From Certhia americana (Eukaryota > Chordata > Aves > Passeriformes > Certhiidae): a DNA stretch of 64,000 nucleotides. Below are positions 26,776-38,442 of the stretch, one piece after another. Location: contig CM031858.1 of the NCBI GenBank assembly GCA_018697195.1, positions 127,853,133-127,917,132 of the forward strand. The letters are read 5' to 3'. The translations under genes and the position numbers were made by a program. Every line of letters starts with the position of its first letter. Within the stretch, counting starts at the first letter, position 1. The notes beneath the pieces were generated by a model. It searched no databases and was not told where the DNA came from. It was given only the letters and a program-made list of their open reading frames with translations.

Positions 26776-27915
26776 TACAGTGATACAATTCTTCGGAAAA
26801 GTTACATGGATAAAGATAACATGATATGCCTTTACAAGAAATCCTGTTTCATGTTTGATTTCTACCAATGCATATCTGAAGAAAATTTGTTTAGTTTAGG
26901 AGTGGCAGGGCTATAAAACTACATAGTTTTATAGGTGAAATCCATATCTGGCCTTTGAGAAGCTAAGCACTAATTGCCAAATCAAGTAAGTGCTAAAATG
27001 CACAGTGAAACGTCAATTTTCTCCCTAAGTTTGGACCATTAGAATAGGAAAATATTGAAGCCTGAAACTTGTGACACAGGCAGGGTGTAATGTTCTCCTT
27101 TCACACAACTGGAAGCAGGGATAGGAGTCTTGCCTGTCCTGGAAGAGTTGCAGTGCATTGAAAGAAGTTTCCCTTATTATAAAATGACATTTTTGAAACC
27201 CTAGCTGTAGCAGCAATATCAGCCTAATCCCATACATAGTGTCAGAGCAGAAAGTATTCTGCAGGATTCACCTGCATATGATTTCAGTAGATTTGCTTCT
27301 TGCAAACTATATTCTGGGGAAACCTTCTCCAGATTGAGTGAAAATAAATAAGAATCCTGATATGAATTTGTCACTAAAGATATTCCATCTGGTTCAGCAT
27401 TGTCAGATCACAGCAGAAACACCAGGAAACTTGAATGACTTCTGGTAATCTCTTTGAGAACACACAAATATTGCATGAATATTCCTTTTCCTTCCCAATA
27501 CCCACACAGCTTATTTTTGTAACATTTTTCAAAAGAGATATGGGACTCTAAAGGGTAGTTTACCAACTGTGGAGAGAAAATTCCTTGTGAAAGTAATAGG
27601 TACTGGAGAAAATCTGCTCAAGGTATCATCAGACCTCTTGGTTTTCCTCAGAATCACAAAGATCTGCTGGAAAACGAGTATTTGGACTGTGATCAAAATC
27701 CCACAGTGTAAAAATTCAATTTGCTTTATTATAGACAGGTTACAAGTCCAACTATCAAATCCAAGCCTTTGGAAGTCTGCCTGACAATATAGTCATGCTT
27801 TGGACACACCTGCTTGTTGCAACTAAAATGATATGCTTTGGGAAACAGAACCCTTCAGACAAACCAACTTCAGAAAAAAACTTCAGAAAAAACTGTAGAA
27901 CTTCAATTGCTTTCC
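26776..27915. other. Unannotated DNA
   Basis: 1.1 kb without recognised genes or repeats. Confidence 0.5.
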
Positions 27916-28415
27916 AGAATCAGAGAATATGGTGAGTTGGAAGGGGTGCACAACAATCCAACTCTCATCCCTGCACAGGACCATCCCCAAGAGTCACATC
28001 ATGTGCCTGAGAGAATTGTCCAAATGCTTCTTGAGCTCTGTCAGGCTGGTACTGTGACTTCCCTGGAGAACATGTTCCAGTGCCCAACCACTCAATGGGT
28101 GAAAAATCTTTGTCTGATATCCAACCTAAACCTTCCCTGATACAGCTTCAGGACATTCCCTTGGGTCCTGTCACTGGTCACCAGAGAGAAGAGATCAGTG
28201 CCTGCCTCTCCTCTTGTCCTCATGAGAAAGTTGCAGATTGCAATGAGGTCTCCCCTCAGTCTCATTTTCTCCAGGCTGAGCAGGCCAAGTGACCTCAGCT
28301 GCTCCTCATTTGGCTTCCTCCTTCATCATCCTCATGGCTCTCCTCTAAAAGCTTAGTATCTTTTTTGTAGTGCAGTGTCCAAAACTGCACACAATATTCA
28401 AGGCAAGACCAAAGA
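27916..28415 (-). mobile_element. CR1 3' end (-)
   Basis: About 500 bp matching the reverse complement of a CR1 subfamily. Blocks in order: tail-side cagaatcagagaatatggtg, gttggaaggggtgca, ttccagtgcccaaccactc, gtgaaaaatctttgtctgat, atccaacctaaaccttcc, gaggtctcccctcagtctc, tctccaggctgagcaggcc, ctcatggctctcctct and gcagtgtccaaaactgcac. The wording differs from the copies at 13.9, 30.7 and 56.2 kb, so it is a different subfamily. Confidence 0.9.
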
Positions 28416-30664
28416 TCAGATATTGCATTTCACTCAGGAATTAACATATAAAGGGTTTCCCACTTTCCACTTAGACCATTCATTCAAGTTTCTGCAAGAA
28501 CTTGTGTAAGAAAAACAGGGAACAGGAAAAAAAAGCTAAATGTTGGTCATTTTAGAGGTGATAATTATAATTTTTAAAGTCTTTTGTTTTGTAAACAGCA
28601 GACAGTTTACAATGATGTTGCAGTGGTGCTGCATAAGTAGTCTGTGCTAGAAACTGCTCTCTGATACTCCTTCAAGTCCTTCATTCCTGACAGTACTTAA
28701 GTCTCCCTCCAATTTTCCCAAGCTTACTTAAAAGACCTGTAGTTATTAGGGTGCTATGAGGGATTTATTAGTTTCACACCAATTCTCATCCACCTCCAAA
28801 TCCCATATTTGCCATCTATGGTGTTGCCAGGAGCCTACATTAGAACTGCAGACAGGTGGCAATGGCAGCATCTGTCTATACCTGTATCAGAAACATGTTG
28901 GTATCGCCACGAATGTCAAAGTCCTATTCAGCTGTTGACAAAAATCAGATGCCACACTTAGGGAAAAAAGGAAACTGGATTTGAGAAATCCAAGTTAAAA
29001 ATATTTAGTCAGACACTCATCTTAACGGATCTAACTTTTTCTTATCAGAGCACGCAGGCCAGCAGCTTCCTTTTTTCTTTCAGATGAAGATTTTCAGACA
29101 ATCAAAACCAAAACTTTTGTGGTTCAGAAGAGCAACATATAAAAAGACCTGAGACAGGGCAACAAAGACAACCATATAGTTAGAATAGTTACTTTGTCCA
29201 AGTGCTTAAAACAGAGTCACTTCTAAGTAGCTGCTTGAACTTAAGCTTACAGGTGTAAAAGTCAACTATTCTCTGCTCTGATCTAGTACAGCTGCTCCCA
29301 TTTCAGAGGAAAGCATAAAATTTAAAGTCCATTATCCCAGTTTTCATCTCCATATCTTGGGGAACCAAATATATTTTTATTTAAAATAAAGCCTCTTTTA
29401 TTATATTGTGACTATCTGGTTTCTGGAGATATTTATAATTGAATTACAAATCAGATGATTTGGTATGCTTAACTCCTTTTGCTCTTATTTACCTGTCAGC
29501 TGTAATGCTCATGAGACATCTTGTACTTCAGTATTTTGCAGTTCATGGACACATACAGTTATTGTTTAAGGAAAGTAGAAATAACACAATAAAGAAATAT
29601 ATATATGAAAAATATTTTATTAATTGTATGTATCATATGGTATGGTATGTTATAGTATGGTATGGTATGGCATGGTAAGGTTCATTAAAAGTTTTCTTTT
29701 AAATTTTATCACCGAATTATAAAAAAAATTGCCTCTCATTCATTTTTTTTAGTATCCGCATAGCATGTACCTCCTAAACATATCAGTTAAAATTTATCCT
29801 GACTGTAAATCTATTAAGGTCAGTGGACTTTTACTCAGGATTCATTCGTTCCACTCAAACTTGTTATTTAGAGTGTAGTTTGAGGTTGCTATGGTTATAT
29901 GAGACAGTAGTGTTTTGAACAGAATTACTTATTTTATAGGAAAGGTTTTTCCATGTGCTCAAACTAAAGGAAAATAATCAGTCCGTTCTCTTTATTATTA
30001 GATCATGTTCCAGAACCTCTTTCAGTTTAAGACATTTTAGTCTAACATATACTTCTTATATTTAGCATATTTTCACATGCAAATTTACCTTGAGGAATAT
30101 TGTTTAAATAAGATTCCATGATGCTGCCTTAGATAAAATTCTTCCCAATTTTTATGGCCAAGAATTCAGAATTGACTGCCTATATCTTTCTGTTTCTTTT
30201 GGAAAGTTATCATATTTTAATTTTGCTGGTTCCTGCAAAGCTGAACTCCCTTTTATTGTTTCTCACATAGATAAATGAAACAATAATGAATAATAAATGG
30301 TAACATTTGCTTCCTGATTTAGTAAAGTCTCTTTTTTTTGTCCCCAATGACATAAGGTGCTTTTGCACAGAAAGACATGTAACTTGGCCTGGTTAGTTAT
30401 GGTGTAAGACATGAAGTCATTTGTTACTAAATTGAATCTCAGGAGCCAGTTCAGAGAGCTATGGTAACACAATTATTGCATCACTAATAACATCAAATTC
30501 CTTCACAGTACATTAAAACCAGCATCACTTAATGTTTTCTCAGAGCAGGAACTGTTCTGAGTAGATAGATTTCAGATGCTTAAGAAGGGATGAAGGAGCC
30601 AAATTCTACAAGAGCGTAAATAAGCAGAATGAAGCTTCTGTTGAAGTTAAATACCCTCTTTTGA
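28416..30664. other. Unannotated DNA
   Basis: 2.2 kb without recognised genes; contains the TATGG repeat listed separately. Confidence 0.5.
29634..29680. repeat. Imperfect (TATGG)n microsatellite
   Basis: About nine units of TATGG with variants such as TATGT, TATAG, CATGG and TAAGG. The variants suggest an old array. Confidence 0.9.
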
Positions 30665-31321
30665 GGAATCAGAGACAAAGAATATCTTGGGTTGAAAGGG
30701 ACCTTAAAGATTCATCCAGTTCAAGATGGATCATCCAGTCCCAAACCCCTTACCATAGGCAGGTACACCTTCCACCAAACCAGGTTACTCAGAACCCCAT
30801 CCTACCTGGTGCTAAACACTTCCAGGGATGGAACACCCACAACTTCTCTGGGCAACCAGTTCCAATGCCTCACCATCCTCACAGTAAAGAATTTCTTCCT
30901 AATAGCTCTATCTAAATCTACCTTCTTTCAGTTTGAAATCATTATCCTTTGTCCTGTCACTGCATGTCCTTGTCAAAAATCTCTTTTCTTGTAAGCCCCA
31001 TTTAGGTACTAGAAGGTGCTATAAGGTTACCCCAAAGCCTTCTTTTTTTTCTCCAGGCTGAACAGCCCTAACTCTTTCAGCCTATTCTCACAGACAGGGT
31101 GCTCCAGCCCTCTGATCATCTTCATGGCTTTCCTTTGGACTCACTTCAGCAGGCCCACCTCCTTCCTGTGCTGAAGGCTCTAGAGCCAGACACAGTATTC
31201 AGGTGGGGTAGATCCTTCCTCAACCTGCTGCCAGACTTCTCTTGATGCAGCTCAGGGCACAGTTCACTTTCTGCATTGCAAGCACACCCTGCCAGCTCAT
31301 GCCCAGCCTTTCATCCACCAC

Positions 31322-31567
31322 TTACCTTAAGTTTATCTCCTCAGGCCTGCTCTCATATCTTGGATTGCCCCTACCCAGGTGCAGCATCTGACACTTGGCT
31401 TTCTCAAGCTTGTCCAAGTGCCTCTGGATGGTGTTACTTTCTTCAGGTATCTCAACTGCATCACTCATCTTTTTGTCATGTTCAAATTTACTGATGGTGC
31501 ACTCAATCCCTTCATCTATGTAATTAATAAAGATATTAAATAGCACTTGCTCCAATATAATCCCCAT
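31322..31567 (-). pseudogene. CR1 ORF2 reverse transcriptase remnant, catalytic-box part
   Basis: This 81-codon piece continues the same RT in another frame. It shows LFNIFINYIDEGIECTISKF, the strand that leads to the catalytic box, followed by FEHD in place of FADD; one catalytic aspartate is therefore lost. Downstream are DKLEKAKCQMLHLGRGNPRY-type residues, from which the usual W(A/V)xxxLMRFN segment has been deleted. The protein cannot be active. Confidence 0.88.
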
Positions 31568-31658
31568 GACTTATCATTGATGTCTACTGGAACACTGAGC
31601 CATTCATCATCACCCTCTGGATGTGGCCATCCCACCAATTCCTTATCCCCCAAACAGC

Positions 31659-32003
31659 CTATCCATCAAATCCATCTCTTTCCAATTCAGAGAGAAAAGT
31701 GTTGTGAGGGACCATGTCAAAGGCCTTACAGAAGCCCAGACAGATGACTCCTGGAGCCATAGTCTTGTCCACCATAGAAGACCTGGTTGTGAAGCTGTGC
31801 TGGTTGTCCCAGATCATCTCCTTGTCCTCAATGTGCCTCAGTATGGCTTGTAGGCATGTCCCCTTTTCTTCCCAGGCACAGAGATGCAGCCAACACATTG
31901 ACAGTTTCAAGGGTCTTCCTTTCTGCTCTATTTCAGAAATGGGTGCAGTATTTTTCCTTTTTCCAATCAGCATGGACTCCACCCAATTGCTATGGATTTT
32001 CAA
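31659..32003 (-). pseudogene. CR1 ORF2 reverse transcriptase remnant, N-terminal part
   Basis: A 114-codon open stretch of CR1 reverse transcriptase. It keeps HIEDKEMIWDNQHSF, which corresponds to the HMEDREVIRDSQHGF region of intact copies, and GFCKAFDMVPHN, which contains the conserved aspartate (KAFD) of RT motif A. Residues near LSELERDGFDG match the LSKLERYGFDG segment. Its frame does not continue into the next RT piece (31322-31567), so a frameshift or indel lies between about 31567 and 31659. The first methionine is incidental. Confidence 0.88.
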
Positions 32004-32112
32004 ATATCATGGAAAATGGATTGAAACTACATCATACAATTCCCTCTGGATTCTGGGAGTATCACACCCAGTCCCATAGATTTATGTATATTCAAGTTAC
32101 TAAGGTGGTAAG

Positions 32113-34508
32113 GAAACACTGCAGATTTCAGTCTTGAAGAAGAATCCAGATGTGACTTACTGGTCTTGCAAGAAAAGACACAAAAAGATGTATAAAGATG
32201 TAAAAGATATATCTGTAAAATGATGGCGTACTTGTCAAACTTCATGCATTCTCTGGGGTACTTGAATGGAAGCAGTAAAACCTTGTGTCTCTATTCAAAA
32301 GGAATCCAAAAATTGCTGAAAATTATACTGTTCATATACATATACTACCATATACAGGGAAGATAGACAAGACACTAGCTCCTCTTTCACAGTTAAAAGA
32401 TAATTAATTATGAGACAATAAATAATAATACATTATAATAATAAAAGATAATTATAATTATAATAATATAAACAATATATGTTCAAATATACCTCAAGAT
32501 CAGTGCTGTTTTCACAGACATTTCCTCTATTTTATTTCTCCCTCTGTGCTAGTGAAGTGTTTCCTACAAACCGCTGTTCTTTCTTCTTTCCCTAAAACTT
32601 TGATATCTTCAATGGAGTGAACCCAAGACTATGTGAGTTATCTGCTTAGCTCTCTTTGAACTTGCTCTAGAACTGTAGCAGCAGGTCATCATTTAAGGAA
32701 GCCTGTTCTTTGAAGACCTGGTAGCAAGCCACTGTGTCTTGTGAGCATTCAAGACATGTTGTTCAGGAGGTGCAATGATGTACAGTTTGTTCCTTTCCTT
32801 CTCTCTCCTGACTGGCAGTCAGGCAGCAGCTCAGTTTGAAAAAGTGACTTTTAGGACAGAATAAATTTCCCTACCCCGCGTAACTTGAATAGAGGTAGAG
32901 AAAGACTAAGAAATTACCGTAGACTTGCTTTCACGTTTTAGCTATCTCAGGCACTGTGATCTCGTTGGCACCTGGGGATGCAGGGTGAGTAATGTGTTTC
33001 TCTGGAAAAGGGTTGCATCAGAGTAAAAGCAGGAAAAAAACTGCAGTTCTTGGTAAAGAAATTTTCTTTCCAGCTTATGCCAAGGCAGTTCAGCTGTGTG
33101 CCACCCAAAGGTTTGTGACAAAGCCACTTTTACCTGTGCAATTAGCCGTGCTGACGGCAAGCTCAGCTGAAAGCCTTGGCTGGTGTTTGATAGGGTTAGC
33201 TTAAGTATAGACACAACAAAAATGAAAAAGCTGCCTTGGCTCTATACACTGATATACTGAGGCTTCTGTAGAAAAAAAGGACTTTCCATTACATGTAGCC
33301 TAAGACAGTCTCTCTTCTCTTATGCTACATTATAATCTGGTAGCTGTGTGATTCCTTTATGTTGAATCACTTTCAGTTGTATTTAGAGCATTTGTTATAG
33401 TTTTTTTCCCCCTGTAAAATTTTGTCTGCTCACAAATTTAAAAAAAAATTGTGTTTTTTGAACTAGAATTGAGTGAATATTGAATGCTTATTCCTGGAAA
33501 ATATGGTTGCTCATTAAATTTGACAGTCATTGCTTATGTGGTAAATGCTGTCAGTGCCAAGAAACCTTTGGCAGTTTCTGCCAGCTGCAGGTCCATTATT
33601 TTAATTGCCTTTATATTTCTCCTCCATATCGCTTAGCTATGCATCTAGTTGTATTGAAAGCAGCAAATATTGATTATAGATCATATTCTATTCCACCTTA
33701 TATTCTGCTTTATTGCGTATGAGATGCAGAAAAATGCATCATCACAATAATCTTTCCATCATCAAAACTATTCCAGCTTCTCAGGCAATATGCCAAAGAG
33801 GAAACCAAACACCTGTCTCTCACTCCAAAAAACTTGATGTGCATTTTTAGGTCAAATTCTGTTGCATCAGTGTAAACTTATAATGATTAATTGATAGCTA
33901 GTGGAATTTAAGCTATTTGCAAATAATAATGGGATACTGCACACAGGACTAGATTTCTTTCATTAACTGCTGTAAAACTATGTGTGCCCATAACAGAGGT
34001 TCCAGAGGAGTTACTGAAACCTGAAATGCATATAAAGGCAGTTTTCTCTGTTCTGGGGATCAACTGTTAGATGCTGTGTCTGACAACTGGGCAAAATGAA
34101 AGAGTAGAGAATACCATGCATTTAGAGAATGGCCCACCTTGTGGGAGTCATACTTAGTGCATCAAAGAAACCAAACTTTCAATTGCACAGTTTTGTATTT
34201 CTGGTGGTTGTTTATTTCTCTTTTTCTTTTCTATTTTTTTTTCTTTTTAAAATATAAAAGAAATATAAATTAACATGGAAAGTAAGTAGGCAGTTTTGAC
34301 CCGAAATGTATGATAGTCTTTGTACCAGTTATATTTGAAAGGTATGACTTGAAATTTTGAATTATTAACCCATTCTTAGCTAAGCATAACTTCCATTACT
34401 TCTATGCTATAGATCATATACTATTTATTCTGTAGATAATGCCTAAATATGACATTTAGATAAGGCCCATTCATGTCCTCCTGAATCATAATCTATGAAC
34501 CCTTTTTC
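32113..34508. other. Unannotated DNA
   Basis: 2.4 kb without recognised genes. A low-complexity A/T stretch made of TAATAA and ATAATT units lies at about 32398-32475. GC content rises near 32940-33200 but no known element was identified there. Confidence 0.5.
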
Positions 34509-34666
34509 AACAACTCTGCTCAGTTGGTCAGAGCATGGTGCTAATGGTGCTAATAACACCAAAATTGTGGGTTCAATCCCTGTATGGGCTATTTCCATAA
34601 GAGTTGGACTCCATGACCCTTGTTGGTCCCCTCCACCTCAGAATATCCTGTGAATCTGTGAACCTG
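34509..34666 (+). mobile_element. tRNA-Ile-derived SINE with CR1-type tail
   Basis: The first about 83 bp match a tRNA-Ile(AAT) gene: an A-box region tgctcagttgg (34517-34527), anticodon-arm sequence ggtgctaataacacc, and an intact B box ggttcaatcc (34570-34579), ending near gtatgggcta. The rest, gagttggactccatgaccct...ccacctcagaatatcctg, copies the end of a CR1 and finishes in tctgtgaa-type units. A tRNA-Ile head joined to a CR1 tail is the design of TguSINE1, which is mobilised by CR1 proteins in passerines. This copy is diverged: the 5' end is degraded and the anticodon arm carries a 9-bp duplication. It is not a functional tRNA gene. Confidence 0.85.
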
Positions 34667-36860
34667 TAAGCTCTTGCTACTGAAAGGAAATAGTTCTTGG
34701 TAAAGTCTCAACTTCATTACAATTGGAACAAGCAATCCAATTGACTTCATTTGGGGCAGAATTTCATCCTTAAAGTCCAGACTGTTTCTTCAGAGAAATT
34801 GCATAAGCAGTACTCAGTTTAGACTAGTTTAATGCATAGAATACTGTAGAAGCACAGTACATTTCTCAGTGCTCAGTTTCATTGAGAAAATGAGGCTAGT
34901 TAGGTAAGTAAACACATAAAACTGTTTAGATGGCAGAAAGGGAAAAGACAAATCAAAGACACAAAGACACAGACACAAAAGAAAAGATTGATTTGTGTTC
35001 ATTTCCATTAATAGGGAATTACTATTACTAGGTTGTCTTCTTTTAGTTTCTCAAAAGTAAGCATGACCTTTTTTTCATGTTTTGCACCCCATGTACACTG
35101 TGAGCTTGCAAGCACACACAGTCCACTGCCTCCTGCTTGCTCTCCAGCCTGGCACAGGTATCACTGCTCTCAGCTGACACGATATTGCTGTTTGGCCAGC
35201 TGGCAGAGCACATTTCTACACGGGACCACAACTCCTTGAGGGACCCTGAGCCCATCTTTAAACTGTAGCCGCACTAGTGAGCTAACTCAATAATTTATGC
35301 TTTTTAATAATTCATCTCAATGAATCATTACTCCTTTAAATTTTAAAACAATTGGTTTAGCATTTTTAATGTTTATGTGCCATCGATGAATGACTCTCTT
35401 ATTTATTCCAGCTACAGACATGCTGGATTATTGTAACAAAGATGCTGGCTCTTAGTGGAGAAGAAAAAGATTCTGAGGGGGGGCTCAGACTGGTAATTAG
35501 CTAGAAGAAAAGAGGGTGGAATAGAGCTGCACATAATCATTGTAAAAGCTGAAATTTGCAAAATGAAAGGAGATACTTCCTCCTATTGATATCAACCCAC
35601 CATGCCAATGTCAATGCAGTTCCTCAAACTATGAAGAGCTAAGATATTTGTAAGACAACGAAATTAGGTCTTCTATGTTATAACATTATGCAAAAGGTAA
35701 TGACAATAATACATCCTGTCAGCAGCTGGCTGAACCTCAACACTTCTGAACTATCCTTACAACCACCACATGAGTTACAAAGCCATTATATCTACAGGAG
35801 CACACCATAAGACACTATGAGTCATGTATTTTAAACAGTGCAACTCATAAATTAGCCATATGACAACCCAAAGCTCTTAGCTGCTATACCATAGCTAATA
35901 CAAACAGCTGCTTCCTCTGAGGTAATAATGTTTTTAAATTCTAACCCTTGGTGACACTTTTGAGATCCAGTAAAACAATCTTTTGCACAAGCTCAGTGCA
36001 TGAAAACAAAGGAGCAAGTAGTTTGTAGAGCAGACACATAAGCTGAAAATGTCACATAGAGGAAACTCAGTATGTTAATTGCCCAACCAACTACCCTATA
36101 ATTAAAGCTTCTGGAAAACAGTAGGTATGTCCCAAAACTATCTCTCAGCAGTTCTGGACAAATGCAGACAAACTTAAAAATGCACCCTGTTTTAAATATG
36201 ACTGTCTAATTTTCCAGAAGAATAATTGATTATTAAAGATATGAAGGATCATAGACAAATATTGGGCATATACCAAGGATGTCATGTGCAAATACTTCAG
36301 GCAGAATTTAGACCTAGTATAAGTGCTTATAGCAATCGAACTACAGGTTGCAAGTTTCTACATCAACCTAAAAGCCTATATATAATGATTTCAAATAATT
36401 TTTGCAAGTCCAGCATTTTATAGTCTCCCTATCACAGTTCCTCAATTCAAGCTTGTCCGCCATTCACTGTATCTGTAGCATCCAAACAATCTCTAAATCA
36501 TAAAAGACATCCTTCCCAAAATGCTAGAGACCATAAAGACCTAGCCCTGGAAGAACGTGACAGTACAATAATTTTTGTGCTCATAATCCCCAAATGTGAC
36601 AGAGTTGCTCTCACACCAAGCTATTTTTCTCCAGCCTTACTCTACCAAAGCACATGCCTGAAGGGAACAGTCATGACTCCTACATTCTAAAATTTGTTCT
36701 CCTTCCTTGGGCCAAGTTTTTCATTCTAAGTTTAACCATTTCCTTAGATTCTGTAAGGAAAGAAAAAAAAATAAAGTTCTTTTTAGATAGGTAGAGCTCA
36801 GTATTTTGTAGTTACCATGCTTATGCATTTTCCTCTTCAGGTTAAACTCATTTTTTTATT

Positions 36861-36926
36861 AAAAACACAAACAAACAAACAAAAAACCCAAACACCAAAA
36901 AAACAAACCAACCAACCAAACAAACC
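36861..36926. repeat. (AAAC)n-like low-complexity repeat
   Basis: Imperfect array of AAAC and AACC units; an antisense open frame through it (36837-37019) is an artefact. Confidence 0.9.
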
Positions 36927-38387
36927 TGTAAAAAAATCTAGCTTAGAATGTTTCAGTGAAAAACTTAAGATCTTACAGTAGTACCTTATAATATTTGTCT
37001 TCCTAAAAACTCTGCACAAATGCTCTTTTACCTATCAATAGTCTTTTAAGGGACAAATTGTTTAAGCCTGGTCCAAGCAACTTTTTATAATTATCTAAGC
37101 AGATCATCCTAAATCTGTGAGCCTGTGCCTCTGCCTGGTTGCTTTTATATTTTAAGAGCACAGCCTCTGATGGAGCAGTAAGTCTGTGGGGAGAAAAGGA
37201 TTCAGGAAAGGCACTTGGCCAGACAATATGACTTCCAGCTGAGACCCACAGCATCTCTCTGGGAGCCTTATGATAGCAGCTTTCAGAGCCACAGAATACA
37301 TTTGATTGTGGACTTTTATTTGTATGCAAATGTTAAAGTTATTTGAAACAATTGCTTAATATATTTGAATATATGACCAGGGAGCTTTTTTTATTATTCT
37401 CCAGGAATAATGACAACTATTTTACTCAATGGACAGACCTCAGTGGAGCAAGGGGTTGTAAATCAGTTTAGAGGCTGAATAGATGTGATAAACCACAGAA
37501 TTCCAATTCAGCTAATTACAAAATCACAATAGATCTTAAACCCTGAATTAAATTAAGATTGTGCTATCTAATAAGTATCCAGATTATTATATAGTTATAA
37601 TCTGCAAATACATCACTAGTTATATCTCACTGAGTAGTGGGTGAACAAAGCAGAAGTGCTCAGTAAGTACCAATAAAAGCTGAAAATTTAATAAAGTATT
37701 ATTTGCTCCATAAAGAATAGAGAAGTAGACAAGCAGGATTTAGTCTGAATCACAACAGAGACAATATATAAGACACTTTAGGAGCTAAAAAAAAGAAAAT
37801 CTCCATTAGGTAGGAAAACTTGTGTCCTTTGTGTTATTTAATAATCCAGCACCACTTCAGAAAGCTAAATGCAGAGCCCCAAGCTGTCTGGAGACCACTT
37901 ATGTATTCTAGATTGACTGAGAATCAGTTTCTGATGTCAGGTTCAGGTCTCTGCTAGACATATGTCTGTGCCTCTGACAGTCATTTGCAGACAGAGATCA
38001 TTCAGTGGCAGCAAGGAAAGGTGTAAACTCTGCCCAGGTGTATTATAATTATATGCATTTGATAACATCAAATTTGTAAAACAACAGCATATATTTAATG
38101 AAAAGTAAAAAAAGACACAAGACTTTAAATGATGTTACACAAATCCTGATATGTGGGAAAGTAAATTCCTACTGGCTACATGAAAATTGTGCCTCAGGTC
38201 AGGTTCTGTCACTGCATGCATAGCATATCAGTATGCTCCACACAAGGAATGAGAACTCTACAGCATTTCATCTCCTCCAATTACCCTGTATCTTAATCTT
38301 ATTTATATGTTATCTCACTCTCCTAAAAACAAGCTTAACAGTTACAGCAGCTCTCCAAAGCCAGGTGGACCCTTTCATAACACAGAA

Positions 38388-38388
<1 letters not shown>

Positions 38389-38435
<47 letters not shown>
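38389..38435. repeat. Poly-A tract (A47)
   Basis: Uninterrupted run of 47 adenines. CR1 copies do not end in poly-A, and no SINE or retrocopy body was recognised in the 300 bp upstream, so its origin is unclear. Confidence 0.95.

Positions 38436-38442
<7 letters not shown>

Larger units (their letters stand above)
30665..32112 (-). mobile_element. CR1 LINE, 5'-truncated (-), about 1.45 kb
   Basis: This is the longest CR1 copy here. Reading leftwards from ORF2 it has the RT region near 32110-31300, the C-terminal ORF2 region, and the 3' UTR down to 30665. Blocks visible on the plus strand include gggttgaaagggacct near 30689, aacacttccagggatgg near 30816, ctctgggcaacc, cctcaccatcctcacag, ctccaggctgaacag near 31051, gtgctccagccctctgatca near 31099, gaccatgtcaaaggccttac near 31710 and ccatagatttatgtat near 32074. 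The tail itself is poorly kept. Several frameshifts inactivate the coding part. Confidence 0.93.

Noticed and set aside
31714..32137. Plus-strand frames of 121 and 93 codons
   Set aside because: They are antisense to the CR1 reverse transcriptase remnant and have no independent support.
32398..32475. Matrix attachment or origin-like A/T-rich stretch
   Set aside because: It is simple TAATAA/ATAATT low-complexity sequence; nothing specific supports a function.
33850..33880. Another old sauropsid repeat piece
   Set aside because: gtcaaattctgttgcatcag plus tgtaaac resembles an ancient repeat, but about 30 bp is too short to separate from chance.
34509..34591. Functional tRNA-Ile gene
   Set aside because: The acceptor stem is degraded, the anticodon arm carries a 9-bp duplication, and the sequence runs directly into a CR1-type tail. 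It is the head of a SINE.
34733..34775. Old repeat with the attgacttca motif
   Set aside because: Only one short motif is shared with the element at 59.3 kb; there is no extended similarity.
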